From Pseudactinotalea suaedae (GTDB taxonomy: Bacteria; Actinomycetota; Actinomycetes; Actinomycetales; Beutenbergiaceae), in NCBI RefSeq assembly GCF_009733815.1, contig NZ_WNXY01000003.1, forward strand, positions 124,001-188,000: DNA of 64,000 nt, in the 5' to 3' direction. Each line of letters begins with the position of its first letter. Positions within the stretch are counted from its first letter, which is position 1. The notes beneath the pieces are model-generated. The model saw only the letters and a program-made list of their open reading frames with translations. It made no database searches and had not been told where the DNA came from. Positions 1-9,400 of the stretch are shown piece after piece. The translations under genes were made by a program, and so were the position numbers.

Positions 1-189
1 GATCTGGGGGTTCTCGGTGATGGTCAGGAAGCTGAACTCGGTGGCGCCGCCGTCGGCGCTGTCGCCGCCGGTCGGGTCCGAGCCGCCACCATCGGCAGGG
101 CCGCAGGCGGTGGCGATGAGGGCGAGCGCGGCGGCACCCGCGACGGCGGGTGCGAAGCGCCTGCGCATGAGGCGAGACGAGCGGGGCAT
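1..189 (-). CDS. Solute-binding lipoprotein of an ABC transporter (partial, N-terminus only)
   Basis: The 63 visible residues begin with a positively charged n-region (MPRSSRLMRRR), a hydrophobic segment and a lipobox ending in ATAC at Cys30, followed by a Gly/Ser/Asp-rich linker and the start of a folded domain (TEFSFLTITENPQ). This layout is that of actinobacterial lipid-anchored extracellular solute-binding proteins, often for sugars. An AAGGAGG ribosome-binding site sits just upstream of the ATG at 189. The rest of the gene and any permease genes lie outside the window. A LacI-type operator-like dyad lies at 212-225. The substrate cannot be told from this fragment. Confidence 0.75.
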   Translation of the reverse strand, partial: MPRSSRLMRRRFAPAVAGAAALALIATACGPADGGGSDPTGGDSADGGATEFSFLTITENPQI

Positions 190-211
190 GGGTCCTCCTT
201 GACGGGCAACA

Positions 212-225
212 TTGAATCGTTGCAA
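212..225. promoter_or_regulatory. LacI-type operator-like dyad upstream of the lipoprotein gene
   Basis: TTGAATCGTTGCAA is an imperfect palindrome (10 of 14 positions symmetric) with the central CG and the TTG...CAA ends usual for LacI-family operators. It lies about 22 bases upstream of the lipoprotein start codon, where a bound repressor would block transcription. The cognate regulator is not identified. The LacI gene at 21503-22531 is one candidate by family only. Confidence 0.4.
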
Positions 226-336
226 GCCGGATCGTAGGCACCGCACGCCGCGGCGTCAAGTCTGCTCGCCACTGAATACCTATGCATCAACGGATCGTGG
301 CGTCGCGGCGCGCCGGCGAGCCCGGCTCCTCAGGCG

Positions 337-1320
337 TCAGGAGGAGGCCGCGAAGGCGCGGATCTTGGCGAACATGTCCTCGAAGAGGTACCGGGTGTCG
401 AAGGTCTCGACGACGTCGACCGTGCGACCTGCGAGGCCCAGCGCGAGCGCGCCGTCGTCGGTGAAGCGCGGAGCGGGTCGCCGGCGGATCACCCCGCCAC
501 CGGCGTTCAGGACGAGCCCGACGGCGGGTGAGTCGCCGAGCGAACGCCGCTCGATGGCCGACGGGTTCCAGCGGTCGTTCCACTCGATGAGCTGGCGGAC
601 CAGGTAGGCGCCGAGCTCGCCCGCCTCGCCGATCTTCTCCTGCAGCTCGTGATAGCCGACCGAGCACATCCGGTACGTGGACTCGGGCACCTGGATCACC
701 CGCACACCGGAGCCCAGCACGACGTTGGCGGCCGCGATGTCGTTGGAGAGGTTGAACTCGATACCGGCATCACCGCCGGTCCGGCCGAGGACGCCGTCGT
801 AGGGCGGCCCGCCGATCCAGATCACCGTGAGGTCGCGCTCCACGAGGCGCGGCTCGAGCAGGAGCGCCGAGGCGACGGTGCTGAGCGGCCCGAGGACGAG
901 CACGCTGAGCGGGGCGTCCTCGGACATCGCCTCCTCGATGATCAGGCGGGCTCCCTCGCAGTCGATCGGCGTCGCCTCGTCGGGGATCCACGTCTCCGCG
1001 CCGTCCACGACCCGCGTGGTGGTGTCCCCCAGCAGAGCGAGGAGCCGGTCGATCTCGGCCCGGCTGTCCGCGAGGCTCGTGGTGCTGCGACGCAGACCGA
1101 AGTGGGCCGCCACGACGCCTCGCACGTCCAGCGTCGGCGACAGCAGGGCGTGCACGATCGCGAACTGGTCGTCGGCCTCGTTGGCGGCATCGGTGTCGAG
1201 GACGACGCGGTGCCGCGGCGGAGGCGCCGCGTTGGGCTGGTCCTGCACGGTCGGCGGGTTCAGGCTCGAGGTCTGCCGGGCCCGGTCGAGGGCGTCGAGG
1301 GCGTCACGGTGCGAGGTCAT
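337..1320 (-). CDS. Nucleoside hydrolase-like protein
   Basis: 327 residues in the inosine/uridine-preferring nucleoside hydrolase fold. The N-terminal Asp-rich metal site is seen as DTDAANEADDQ at residues 42-52, a variant of the classic DTDxGxDD, and the later EFNLSNDIAAA matches the EFNxxxD segment that binds the ribose. Such enzymes cleave the N-glycosidic bond of ribonucleosides with calcium help. The altered first motif makes the substrate uncertain. An ATG at 1320 is chosen; a TTG three codons upstream is possible. It lies upstream of and on the same strand as the solute-binding protein, so nucleoside or ribose salvage is a plausible shared theme, although the operator at 212-225 suggests separate control. 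Confidence 0.8.
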   Translation of the reverse strand: MTSHRDALDALDRARQTSSLNPPTVQDQPNAAPPPRHRVVLDTDAANEADDQFAIVHALLSPTLDVRGVVAAHFGLRRSTTSLADSRAEIDRLLALLGDTTTRVVDGAETWIPDEATPIDCEGARLIIEEAMSEDAPLSVLVLGPLSTVASALLLEPRLVERDLTVIWIGGPPYDGVLGRTGGDAGIEFNLSNDIAAANVVLGSGVRVIQVPESTYRMCSVGYHELQEKIGEAGELGAYLVRQLIEWNDRWNPSAIERRSLGDSPAVGLVLNAGGGVIRRRPAPRFTDDGALALGLAGRTVDVVETFDTRYLFEDMFAKIRAFAASS

Positions 1321-1390
1321 GCCAGCCAAGCGTAGACCTACCCACTACTGGGTCGATATGCGCGAAGCGCCGGCTGCGGCCGGCGGCGGT

Positions 1391-1834
1391 TCAGCCGCGG
1401 GCCGCCCTCCGCAGCGCGAACCAGGACCGGGAGGGGGCCAGGAACAGCAGCACCAGCGCACCGACCACGAGAGCTGCGTCGATCGCCACCAGCGCCAGGT
1501 CGGACGCCCGCAGCTCACCGAGGGCCACGACCAGCCGCACCAGGCCGTAGAGCACGACGGGCAGGAGCAGGTACCGCGCCCAGCCGTGCCCGCGCCACAC
1601 GAGCACGGCGGCGACCACCTCGAGGATCGCGGGCAGCGACAGCAGTGCGCCCACGGCCAGCACGAGGGCGTCGACGCCTCCCGGTCCGGCGATCCCGGCC
1701 ATGGCGCGGGGAAGCTCGACGAGCCACCACCCGATCGAGACCGCGAGGAGCGCTACGCCGGCGACGACCGTGGTGGGGCGCCGCGCGGCGGATGCCTCGG
1801 CGGGCGCGACGACGGTCGGATCGATGTCACTCAT
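1391..1834 (-). CDS. Small multi-pass membrane protein of unknown function
   Basis: 147 residues with four predicted membrane segments (roughly residues 21-43, 53-77, 85-103 and 112-132) and a polar, basic C-terminus. No catalytic motif or family signature is recognised. The gene stands alone: 61 bases separate it from the nucleoside hydrolase start, and the upstream 284 bases contain no convincing gene. Confidence 0.7.
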   Translation of the reverse strand: MSDIDPTVVAPAEASAARRPTTVVAGVALLAVSIGWWLVELPRAMAGIAGPGGVDALVLAVGALLSLPAILEVVAAVLVWRGHGWARYLLLPVVLYGLVRLVVALGELRASDLALVAIDAALVVGALVLLFLAPSRSWFALRRAARG

Positions 1835-2118
1835 ACCGCGTAACCGTAGGGCTGATGTGCGCTCGTGAAGTCCGGATGGACCCGGTTGCGACGGGGAGGA
1901 CTGCCCTCACGGGGGCGCCGGCGCGCACGTGGTAGCGCCGCCGCACGCGCCCGGTGACGGCGCCGCCCGGCGCCTCCCGCACGTGCACGAAGGGCAGCCG
2001 CCGCGCGGTGCCGGTCTACCGGCCGGCGAGAGCAGAGCGGCGTCGTCGGATCCTCATCAGGATCTGACGACGCCGTCTCTCACGCAGCTCGGTGCGTGGC
2101 TTCGTGCCGTGCGTGCGG
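1835..2118. other. Noncoding stretch between membrane protein and WXG100 gene
   Basis: 284 bases without a convincing gene. Open frames across it have no ribosome-binding site and biased Arg/Pro composition typical of shadows in GC-rich DNA. The only clear structure is the hairpin at 2038-2075. The promoter of the membrane protein gene presumably lies near 1840-1900 but is not distinct. Confidence 0.5.
2038..2075. terminator. Strong hairpin downstream of the WXG100 genes
   Basis: Two 17-base arms (2038-2054 and 2059-2075) pair at all positions with one G-U wobble, around a 4-base loop CATC. It lies 44 bases past the stop codon of the leftward WXG100 gene and is the probable end of that transcript. 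There is no T-run, as is common in GC-rich actinobacterial terminators. The right arm shares GATCTGACGACG with the terminator at 26431-26500. Confidence 0.65.
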
Positions 2119-2445
2119 TCAGGCGCCCGGGATGTAGCTGGCCGCGGTCGACATGGCGCGGCGCGCGATGTCGTCGTTGTCGGCGAGCGAGGTCCGCAGG
2201 GCGGTGATGATGCCGCGGATCTCGGTACCGGCCATGTTCCACTGCTTCTCGACGCCGGCGTACTGGTCGGAGACGCCGTCGGCCTGGTAGGCAGCCATCG
2301 CCTGCTTCACGTCGCTGTCGCGGCGCGTCAGCGCCGTCTCGAGCAGCCCGGCGATGCGCTCGAAGTTCGCCTGAGCGGTCTCGGACGAGCTGATGTTGTA
2401 GTCGTTGCGGTCCATCTGGTTGCCGCCGCCATGAGCCATGTTCAT
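2119..2445 (-). CDS. WXG100-family protein (Esx-like type VII substrate/partner)
   Basis: 108 residues, the usual WXG100 length, predicted helical hairpin. The turn region reads GVSDQYAGVEKQWNMAGTEI, the tryptophan-containing segment of actinobacterial Esx-like proteins. Proteins of this family are exported as dimers by type VII secretion. The start is fixed by GGGGAG 9 bases upstream. It is the second gene of a two-gene operon with the protein at 2480-2833 (34-base gap) and is divergent from the FHA/EccD/EccC operon. No C-terminal YxxxD/E export signal is obvious in this protein, so the signal may be in the partner or cryptic. Confidence 0.85.
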   Translation of the reverse strand: MNMAHGGGNQMDRNDYNISSSETAQANFERIAGLLETALTRRDSDVKQAMAAYQADGVSDQYAGVEKQWNMAGTEIRGIITALRTSLADNDDIARRAMSTAASYIPGA

Positions 2446-2479
2446 GTTCGTGTCTCCCCTTGGTCAGGTCGGTGTGAGG

Positions 2480-2833
2480 TCAGGCCTGCGTGGCCGAGAA
2501 GCGCGAGGTGTCGGCAGCCTCGAAGCTGGCGGAACCCTCGGCGCTGGCGTGGACGGCCTCGCTGTCCTCGGCCGCGGTGGTGAACGTCTTGTGCTGGCCG
2601 GCGATCGAGCCGGTGATCGCGACGAGCGAGTTGTTCAGCATCGTCGAGATCTCGTCGGTGCGGGTCTTGAACCGGTTGAACGCCGCCTTGCCGGGACCGT
2701 TGAACGTGCCCTCCAGCGCCTCGGCGGCGGAGTACAGGTCGCGCACCAGCTGGCCGAGGTCTTCCGACTCGGTGACGGTCTTCTTGCCGAGGACCGACAG
2801 GACGTCGGATTCCATCGAGTACTTCATGTTCAT
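2480..2833 (-). CDS. WXG100-like protein with FNG in place of WXG
   Basis: 117 residues, helical, with the turn motif read as FNGPGKAAFNRF, so phenylalanine replaces the usual tryptophan. The N-terminus MNMKYSMESD follows a GGAGGG ribosome-binding site at the ATG at 2833. The frame stays open further upstream but runs antisense to the FHA gene and is not used. It is co-transcribed with the second WXG100-like gene; the pair would form the heterodimer exported by the adjacent EccC/EccD machinery. The C-terminal 40 residues are Ser/Ala/Glu-rich and probably disordered. Confidence 0.8.
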   Translation of the reverse strand: MNMKYSMESDVLSVLGKKTVTESEDLGQLVRDLYSAAEALEGTFNGPGKAAFNRFKTRTDEISTMLNNSLVAITGSIAGQHKTFTTAAEDSEAVHASAEGSASFEAADTSRFSATQA

Positions 2834-2992
2834 GGTTTGTCCCTCCCAGGCACGATTTGCTCGTGTCGTCGAGCGTAGGTGAGATCGATAGGGCCTGCTA
2901 GGGCAGTCCTCCCCATCTGTGGGTAGCCGCGGCGTGGACGTCACCATCAGGCAGTAACGTCGGCACGACCCGCCGATATTGGAGCAGCTGCG
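2834..2992. promoter_or_regulatory. Divergent promoter region of the type VII locus
   Basis: 159 bases separate the leftward Esx-like pair from the rightward machinery operon, so both promoters must lie here. No clear -35/-10 pair or palindrome stands out on reading. The ribosome-binding sites GGAGGG (Esx side) and GGAG at 2981-2984 (FHA side) bound the region. Confidence 0.5.
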
Positions 2993-3835
2993 TTGCACGC
3001 CTACCGTCAGCTCACCGAGCCGCCCGGCCCGAGCCGTGCCGTGCTCGCCGATCGGCGACCGCTGCCGCCCGAGGTGGTGTTCGCCGGCGCCCGGCCGGCC
3101 TCGCGCCTGTGGGTCGCGCTCGACGCCGCCGCGATCCTCGTGCTGGCCGGCGCCGGATACCTCGTGGGCGCGGCGACCGACGTCGCGCCGGCGCTGCTCG
3201 CCGCGCTCGGCGGCGGCCTCGTGCTGCTGCTGGTCGTGCTCGACCTGCTGCGCACGGGCCGCACGATCGGCCACCGCATCCTCGGGATGCGCACGGTCGA
3301 TGGTGCGACCGGCCTGCCCGCACCGCTCGCCGGCCTCACCCGTACCCGCACCGTGGACATCCGGCAGGGCCACGACCCGGTGCGGATCCTGCCGCGTGCC
3401 GGTGAGATGGCGCCCAACCAGGGCGACCAGTGGCGGCTGACCGCCTCCCGGGCCCTCAACGCCCCCATCATCCTCACGCTCGACAACGGCATGGCGTTCA
3501 GCCTCGTCGGACCCACCGTGATCGGCCGCAACCCGTCGCAGCTCGAGGGGTCCTCGCACCTGCTGCAGCTCCCCGACCTCACCCGTACGGTGTCCAAGAG
3601 CCACGCGCTGCTCGAGCCCCAGGGCGGCATGCTCTGGGTCACGGACCTGGGGTCGATGAACGGCACCGCGGTCGCCGAGGACGGCGGCGACCTCGAGCCG
3701 CTGGCGCCCCACGTCCGCACCGTGGTCAGGCTCGGCGCGACGATCGAGTTCGGCGACCGCCTCGCCGGGGTCGGTGCGGCCAACCGCCCGCAGCCGACGG
3801 CCCCCGCGCAGGGAATGTCAGGAGACGAACGCTGA
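2993..3835 (+). CDS. RDD-like membrane domain fused to an FHA domain, type VII locus
   Basis: 280 residues. Two membrane segments (about 38-60 and 66-86) are followed by an RDD-family-like motif (RTIGHRILGMRTVDG, 90-104). The C-terminal half is a forkhead-associated domain with the phosphothreonine-binding signature IGRN (177-180), SKSH (201-204) and DLGSMNGT (218-225), all key residues kept. It starts at TTG with GGAG 8 bases upstream. It is first in a six-gene operon and overlaps the next gene by one base. FHA proteins next to EccC occur in other type VII systems and suggest control by Ser/Thr phosphorylation; no kinase gene is in the window. Confidence 0.85.
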   Translation: MHAYRQLTEPPGPSRAVLADRRPLPPEVVFAGARPASRLWVALDAAAILVLAGAGYLVGAATDVAPALLAALGGGLVLLLVVLDLLRTGRTIGHRILGMRTVDGATGLPAPLAGLTRTRTVDIRQGHDPVRILPRAGEMAPNQGDQWRLTASRALNAPIILTLDNGMAFSLVGPTVIGRNPSQLEGSSHLLQLPDLTRTVSKSHALLEPQGGMLWVTDLGSMNGTAVAEDGGDLEPLAPHVRTVVRLGATIEFGDRLAGVGAANRPQPTAPAQGMSGDER

Positions 3836-4341
3836 TGCAGCAGGACAAGATCATCATCCAGACGACGAAGACGCACCGCGCGCGTCTGTCGTCGGCGCTG
3901 TCGTACGGCGCCCTGGGCCGGCGTCGCGCGGTCAACACCAACGTGAAGCGCCTGATCGGCTCGGTGGTGCTCGCCGCCGTCGCCGGGGTGGGATGCATCG
4001 GTTACGGGTTCGTCGTGGACCTGCTGCTGCGGCAGCGTGAGACCGCGGCGGTGGAAGCGTTCCAGCAGCAGATGGCCACGAACCCGCTCCCGGAGACCGA
4101 GACCCGTGTCCTCGACGAGGAGACCGGCTTCCTCGTCGACTCCGAGACCGGCGAGTGGATCGACCCGCAGACCGGATTCATCATCGACCCGGAGACGATG
4201 CTCTCCACCGACCCGGACGGCAACGTGATCGACCCGCGCCTCGACTGGTTCTACGACCCTGCCACCGGGTACTACACCGACCCCTCGAGCGGCGTCACGA
4301 TCGACCCCGTCACGATGAAGCCTGTGAGGGATGAGCAGTGA
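3835..4341 (+). CDS. Single-pass membrane protein with DPxTG-type repeats, type VII locus
   Basis: 168 residues. A basic cytosolic N-terminus (1-39) leads to one membrane segment (about 40-62), a short helix, then a region from residue 93 to 160 made of seven or so short degenerate repeats of the type IDPxTGxxxDPxTG, rich in Asp, Thr, Gly and aromatics. With this topology the repeats face outside. It overlaps both neighbours (TGATG with the FHA gene, GTGA with EccD), so it is translated with the machinery and is likely a structural part of it. It does not resemble EccB or EccE; the position and size recall the one-TM accessory EssA of firmicute systems, but that is only analogy. Confidence 0.75.
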   Translation: MQQDKIIIQTTKTHRARLSSALSYGALGRRRAVNTNVKRLIGSVVLAAVAGVGCIGYGFVVDLLLRQRETAAVEAFQQQMATNPLPETETRVLDEETGFLVDSETGEWIDPQTGFIIDPETMLSTDPDGNVIDPRLDWFYDPATGYYTDPSSGVTIDPVTMKPVRDEQ

Positions 4342-5651
4342 CCGACTACACGCGGGTCACCATCCAGGGCGAGGGCCGCAAGGCCGACCTGGTGCTGCCC
4401 GACGACGAGCCGATCGCCGCGGTGCTGCCCGAGGTGCTCTCGCTCCTGGACGAGACCACGGACCGCTCCTCGCGCCCGGTGGTGCTGATGACGACCGTGG
4501 GCGAGCAGCTCTCGCCCGCTCTGACGCTCGCCGAGCAGGACGTCGAGCACGGCTCGATCCTGCGGCTGGTCCGCGTCGACGAGGCACCGCCCCCGCCCGA
4601 GGTCGCCGATGTCACCGACCTCATGGGAGAGGCGGCCGAGACCCGCTCCGACGCCTGGCGCCCGGTCTGGGCCACCGCGGCCGCGGCCGCCGTGGCCGCC
4701 GTCGCAGGGTTCCTGGCAGGCCCGGCGGCACTGCTCGACGGATACACGCCGTCGCAGGTCGGGATCGGTCTGCTCGTCCTCCTGGTGCTGGCCACGGTCA
4801 GCGCTCGACGGCGGCGCACCGGTCCCGCTGTCGTGCTCACCGCCGCCGTGGTCGGGGGTTTGGGTGTCGTGACCGGGCTGGTGCTCGCGCAGGTCGGTCT
4901 CGATCACCCCGGCGCGACGATGCTGGTCTGGTTCGGGCTCACCGGGCTCGCGGTGGGCCTCGTCGCTGCGATCGGGTTCAAGGACGTCCCGCTCGCGCTC
5001 GGCGGTGGTGCGGCGCTGGTTCTCACCGGTGCCTGGATCCTCATGCACCAGGCGAGCATGCAGCCGCTGCACGTCGCGGCGTGGACGGCCGTCGTCGGGG
5101 TCGTGCTGCTGGGTCTGCTTCCCGGCATCGCGATGTCGGCGAGCGGGCTCACCGGCCTCGACGACCGGGTGGTCGAGGGGCAGCGAGTGTCGCGCCCCGC
5201 CGTCGAGCGAGCGGTCGACGCCACGCATCGCGGACTCACCTGGGCGACCGTCGCCGTCGTGCTGCCGACCTCGCTCGGCGCCTGGCTGCTGGCGAGCAGC
5301 GACGAGCCGGCGGCACAGGGCATCTGCGCCGCCGTCGGGCTGGTTCTGCTGCTGCGCACGCAGGTGCTGCCGCTCGCGCCGCAGCGGCTCGCGCTGCTCG
5401 CCGGCGGGGTGGTGCCGCTGGCGACCCTCGCGTTCACCGGGCTGATGTCACCCGGATCTGCCACGCTGGCCTCGTTCGCGCTGATCGTGGTGCTCGCCGT
5501 GGTCGTGGGGGTGCGCGCCTCCGAGAACACCCGGGCGCGGCTGCGTCGCTTCGCCGGTGTGCTGGAGATGATCGCCGTCATCGCGCTGGTGCCGCTGCTG
5601 ATGTGGCTGCTCGGCATCTTCGCCGACCTGGTCTCGACGTTCACCTCATGA
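4338..5651 (+). CDS. eccD: EccD-like type VII secretion integral membrane protein
   Basis: 437 residues. Residues 1-85 form a ubiquitin-like YukD domain (TRVTIQGEGRKADLVLPDDEPIAAV), followed by about eleven membrane segments from residue 110 to the end, the layout of EccD, the channel-forming core subunit. The GTG start overlaps the previous stop as GTGA, with GAGGG upstream. The next gene begins inside its stop codon (ATGA). It should dimerise and form the membrane vestibule around EccC. Confidence 0.88.
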   Translation: MTDYTRVTIQGEGRKADLVLPDDEPIAAVLPEVLSLLDETTDRSSRPVVLMTTVGEQLSPALTLAEQDVEHGSILRLVRVDEAPPPPEVADVTDLMGEAAETRSDAWRPVWATAAAAAVAAVAGFLAGPAALLDGYTPSQVGIGLLVLLVLATVSARRRRTGPAVVLTAAVVGGLGVVTGLVLAQVGLDHPGATMLVWFGLTGLAVGLVAAIGFKDVPLALGGGAALVLTGAWILMHQASMQPLHVAAWTAVVGVVLLGLLPGIAMSASGLTGLDDRVVEGQRVSRPAVERAVDATHRGLTWATVAVVLPTSLGAWLLASSDEPAAQGICAAVGLVLLLRTQVLPLAPQRLALLAGGVVPLATLAFTGLMSPGSATLASFALIVVLAVVVGVRASENTRARLRRFAGVLEMIAVIALVPLLMWLLGIFADLVSTFTS

Positions 5652-6499
5652 GGCGGGTACGGGGGCTGATCGCCGCAGCGCGGCCACGACGCATCGCCGA
5701 GCTCCAGGCGCTCGACGAGCAGGTCCGCCGACCGCTCGCGCTGTCGACCCGGGTGGGCTTCGTCGGCACGGCCGGAGGCGTCGGGTGCTCGAGCGTGGCG
5801 GGTCTGGCGGCCAGCGTCCTCGCACGGCGACGCACCGGGCGGGTGCTCGCGGTCAACGCCTCGGGCGGCGAGCGGTCGCTGCTCTGGCACGCCGGGCTGC
5901 TGAGCGAGGCGACCAGCACGATCGAGCAGGACAGCCGACGTGCCTCCGCCGGGACCGCCCGGGAGGCCCTCGACGGGCTGGTGGCCGCGCCGTCAGGCCT
6001 GCGCGGCATCGATCTCACCCGCCAGACCCAGACCGACGACAGCCGCTGGTGGGAGGCCGTCGCGCCGTCGAGCCGGTTCTTCGACTTCGTGGTCACCGAC
6101 TGGGGTGCGCGCGATGTCGCCTCGCTCGGCCACGTCGTCGCCGCGAGCTCGTTGCTGGCGATCGTGATGACGCCGGACCGGGTCGCCATGCAGCACGCCG
6201 TCGACCTGGCTGCCGCGGCGTACGCGGCGAACCTGCCGGCGGTCGGGGTGCTGGTGCCGGCCCGCGGTCGCGCCGGCTGGGGCGTGGGCGAGGCCGTGCG
6301 GGCCTTCCCGATCCCGGTGCACCGCTTCCCGCGCGACCGCGCCCACGGCGCAGCGCGACCCGTGGCGAGCACCCGGTTGCTCGACAGCACGAACCTCGCG
6401 GCGATCCGGCTCGCCGCCGGGCTGGTCTCCGCGGCAGCCGCGCGGCGGTCCGATGCGGCCGCAGGCCGTCGACGTCCCGAGGAGAAGGTGAAGGCGTGA
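5648..6499 (+). CDS. MinD/ParA-like protein with degenerate P-loop, type VII locus
   Basis: 283 residues, with an N-terminal extension of 35 residues before a MinD-like fold. The expected deviant Walker A KGGxGKT is replaced by TAGGVGCSS, so both the signature lysine and the phosphate-binding lysine are missing. Downstream the VTDWG segment occupies the position of the Walker B/switch region. The family normally binds ATP and dimerises; here nucleotide binding may be lost or altered, making a scaffold more likely. EspI of mycobacterial ESX-1 is a MinD-like precedent for such proteins at type VII loci. Both flanking junctions overlap (ATGA with EccD, GTGA with EccC). Confidence 0.8.
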   Translation: MRRVRGLIAAARPRRIAELQALDEQVRRPLALSTRVGFVGTAGGVGCSSVAGLAASVLARRRTGRVLAVNASGGERSLLWHAGLLSEATSTIEQDSRRASAGTAREALDGLVAAPSGLRGIDLTRQTQTDDSRWWEAVAPSSRFFDFVVTDWGARDVASLGHVVAASSLLAIVMTPDRVAMQHAVDLAAAAYAANLPAVGVLVPARGRAGWGVGEAVRAFPIPVHRFPRDRAHGAARPVASTRLLDSTNLAAIRLAAGLVSAAAARRSDAAAGRRRPEEKVKA

Positions 6500-9400
6500 G
6501 CGTCAAGACCGTCCACCGACCCACCCGCGAGACGCTGCCGCTCGAGCGGCCGGAGGGCGACACCCTCGCCCCGCCGCCCGCGCTCGGCGACGACACCGGC
6601 GGGACGCCGCTGCAGATGCTGCTGCCCATCATGGGCGCCTGCACCTCGGTGGTGATGATGGTGGTGCTGCGCGGCATGAACAACCCGCTGTACCTGGCGA
6701 TCGCGGCACTGGTGTTCGTCATCGCGATCGTCGGCGGCGTCGGCTTCGCTCTCAGCTCGCGCGGCCGCAACGCCAAGCAGGAGGCGCAGAAGCGCGAGCT
6801 CTACCTCGACTACCTCGAGCGGGTGCGGGGCGACTTCTCCGACCGCACCGAGGCGGTGCGGCTCGAGGCCAGCGTGCTGCACCCGCAGCCGAGCGCCCTG
6901 ATGTCGATGATCCGCGACCCGAAGCGGCTGTGGGAGCGGCGCCGCAGGGACACCGACTTCCTCGAGGTGCGCGCCGGGCTCGGCACCGTGCCCTGGTTCG
7001 AGATCGGGGTGCCGAACCCGGAGTCGCCGGTGCAGCCGCACGACCCGATCCTGCTCGCCGAGGCCGAGCTGATCGCGGCGTCCTGCTCGCTCGTGGAGGC
7101 GATGCCGCTCTCCGTGGGGCTCCGCCAGGCCGGCGTGGTCGCGATCATCGGCGACCGCGAGTGCGGTGTGGCGCTGGCGCGCGCGATGCTGCTGCAGGTC
7201 GCGGCGCTGCACGCGCCCGACGACGTCGGCATCGCGCTGGCGTTCCCGCCCGAGAACGCCGCCGACTGGGCCGGCGCCGACCTGCTCCCCCACACCCAGG
7301 AGCCGTCGCTGTTCGACGGCCCCGTGCCCGCCCGCCGGGTCGCGTCGAGCCTCGAGGGTCTGGGGAAGGTGCTGGGCGAGACGTTCACCGACCGCGTGCA
7401 GGCGGCGAACAGCACCCGCCGGGCCGGCCCGCAACGCAACCAGCCGCCGCACCTGGTGATCGTCGCCGACGACCACGGGCACGTCGCCTCCGCGCTGCCG
7501 CTGGGCAGCAACGTGCCGCTGCGCGAGCTGGGCATCACGGTCATCCACCTGCTCGCCGACCGCCTCGACGAGCCCGGGGACGTCGACGTGCGGATCACGC
7601 TCGACGCACCCGCCGAGTCCGCCCGTGCCGACCGGGACGTGGCGCCCAGCGCCACGATGACCACGGCACCGGGCACCCGGAACGCCGTCGAGGTCACGAT
7701 GCGACCGGACGCCGTCGACAGCCCCGAGTTCACCGCCACGGCGCGGGCCATGGCGGCGCTGCGCGTGACGCTGATCGCCTCGCGCGACGAGCAGGGGGAC
7801 GCGACGCTGGAGGTGGAGGACCTGCTCGGCATCGCCGACCCCACCACCTTCGACCCCGAGGACCTGTGGCGGCCCCGGGCGCCCGCGGACTTCCTGCGCG
7901 TGCCGTTCGGCATCGACGACCTCGGCAACCCCGTGCTGCTGGACCTCAAGGAGAGCGCGCAGCTCGGCATGGGGCCGCACGGCATCTGCATCGGCGCCAC
8001 CGGCTCCGGCAAGTCGGAGATGCTGCGCACGCTGATCCTCTCGCTCGCACTCAGCCACCCGCCCGAGGACCTGTCGATGATCCTCGTCGACTACAAGGGC
8101 GGCGCCGCCTTCGCACCCTTCGAGGGCCTCCCCCACCTCGCCGGGCTCATCGACAACCTCGCCGACGACCCGCAGCTGACCACACGCGCCCGGGCGTCGA
8201 TCCAGGGCGAGGTCGTGCGGCGCCAGCAGCTGCTCAAGCAGGCCGGCTCGTCGCCGTCGATCACGCACTACCGCCAGCTGCGCGAGGAGAACCCCGACCT
8301 GCCGGTGCTGCCGCACCTGTTCGTGGTGATCGACGAGTTCGGTGAGCTGCTGACGGCGGAGCCGGAGTTCATCGACCTGTTCCTGCAGATCGGCCGGATC
8401 GGACGCTCGATCGGGGTGCACCTGCTGCTGTCCAGCCAGCGGATCGAGGGCGGCAAGCTCCGCGGGCTCGACACCTACCTGTCCTACCGGCTGGGTCTGC
8501 GCACGTTCTCGGAGTCGGAGTCGCAGGTCGTGCTCAACACCGGCGACGCGTTCCACCTGCCACCGCTGCCCGGGTACGGCTACCTCAAGGTCGACACCAG
8601 CGTGTACACACGGTTCCGCGCCGGGTACGTCTCCGGGCCGGTGGTGCGCGGGCGGACCACCCGTGAGGAGGAGGACGTGGCGCCGCAGCCGATGCTGCTG
8701 CCGCTCTACAACGGGATCAAGCGCGACCGGAACGACCAGCAAGGCCCCGCGCTCGCACCGCTGACCCGGCCCGACACCTCGCTCACGGTCGTCGAGGCGG
8801 CCGTGGAGCGCACGCGCGACGACGAGCGCGCGGTCCGGCCCGTCTGGCTGCCGCCGCTGCCGGAGCGCCTCGCGCTCGGCGCGGTGGTGGACCGCGCGAC
8901 GGCGCGGGACACCGCGCTGACGATCGCGATGGGGCTGGTCGACGACCCCGAGCACCAGGCGCAGGACCCGTGGCTGCTCGACCTCACGCGGGCCGGTGGC
9001 CACGTCGCGATCATCGGGGCGCCGCAGACGGGACGCAGCACGTTGCTGCGCACCGTGGCCACCTCGCTCTCGCTCAGCTACACCCCGCGCGAGGTCGCCA
9101 TCTACGGCATGGACCTCACCACCGGCGGGCTGCAGCGCATCGAGGGATTCCCGCACGTGGGTGGCGTGGCGACCCGTTCGCACCGGGACCGGCTGCGGCG
9201 CCTGCTCGAGGAGCTCGCCGGGATGCTCGCGATGCGCGAGGCCATCTTCCGGGACCGTTCGATCGACTCGATCGCGCAGCTGCGCTCGATGCACGCCGCC
9301 GGCCGGGTGCCCGAGCTGCCGGCGGCGGACATCGTGCTGCTGGTCGACGGCTACGGCTCCATCCGGCAGGACTTCGAAGAGCTCGAGGACCAGTTCGTCG

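Noticed and set aside
1929-2207. A 92-codon open frame on the plus strand in the gap before the WXG100 gene
   Set aside because: It overlaps the hairpin and the antisense of the WXG100 gene, has no ribosome-binding site and is Arg/Pro-biased.
2834-3712. Upstream extension of the WXG100-like gene at 2480-2833 (frame open to 3712)
   Set aside because: The extension is antisense to the FHA gene. The ATG at 2833 has a good GGAGGG site and gives the normal 117-residue protein.
5648-6499. First MinD-like gene as a chromosome-partition ParA
   Set aside because: No parB or parS is nearby, the P-loop lysines are missing, and it is overlapped on both sides by secretion genes.
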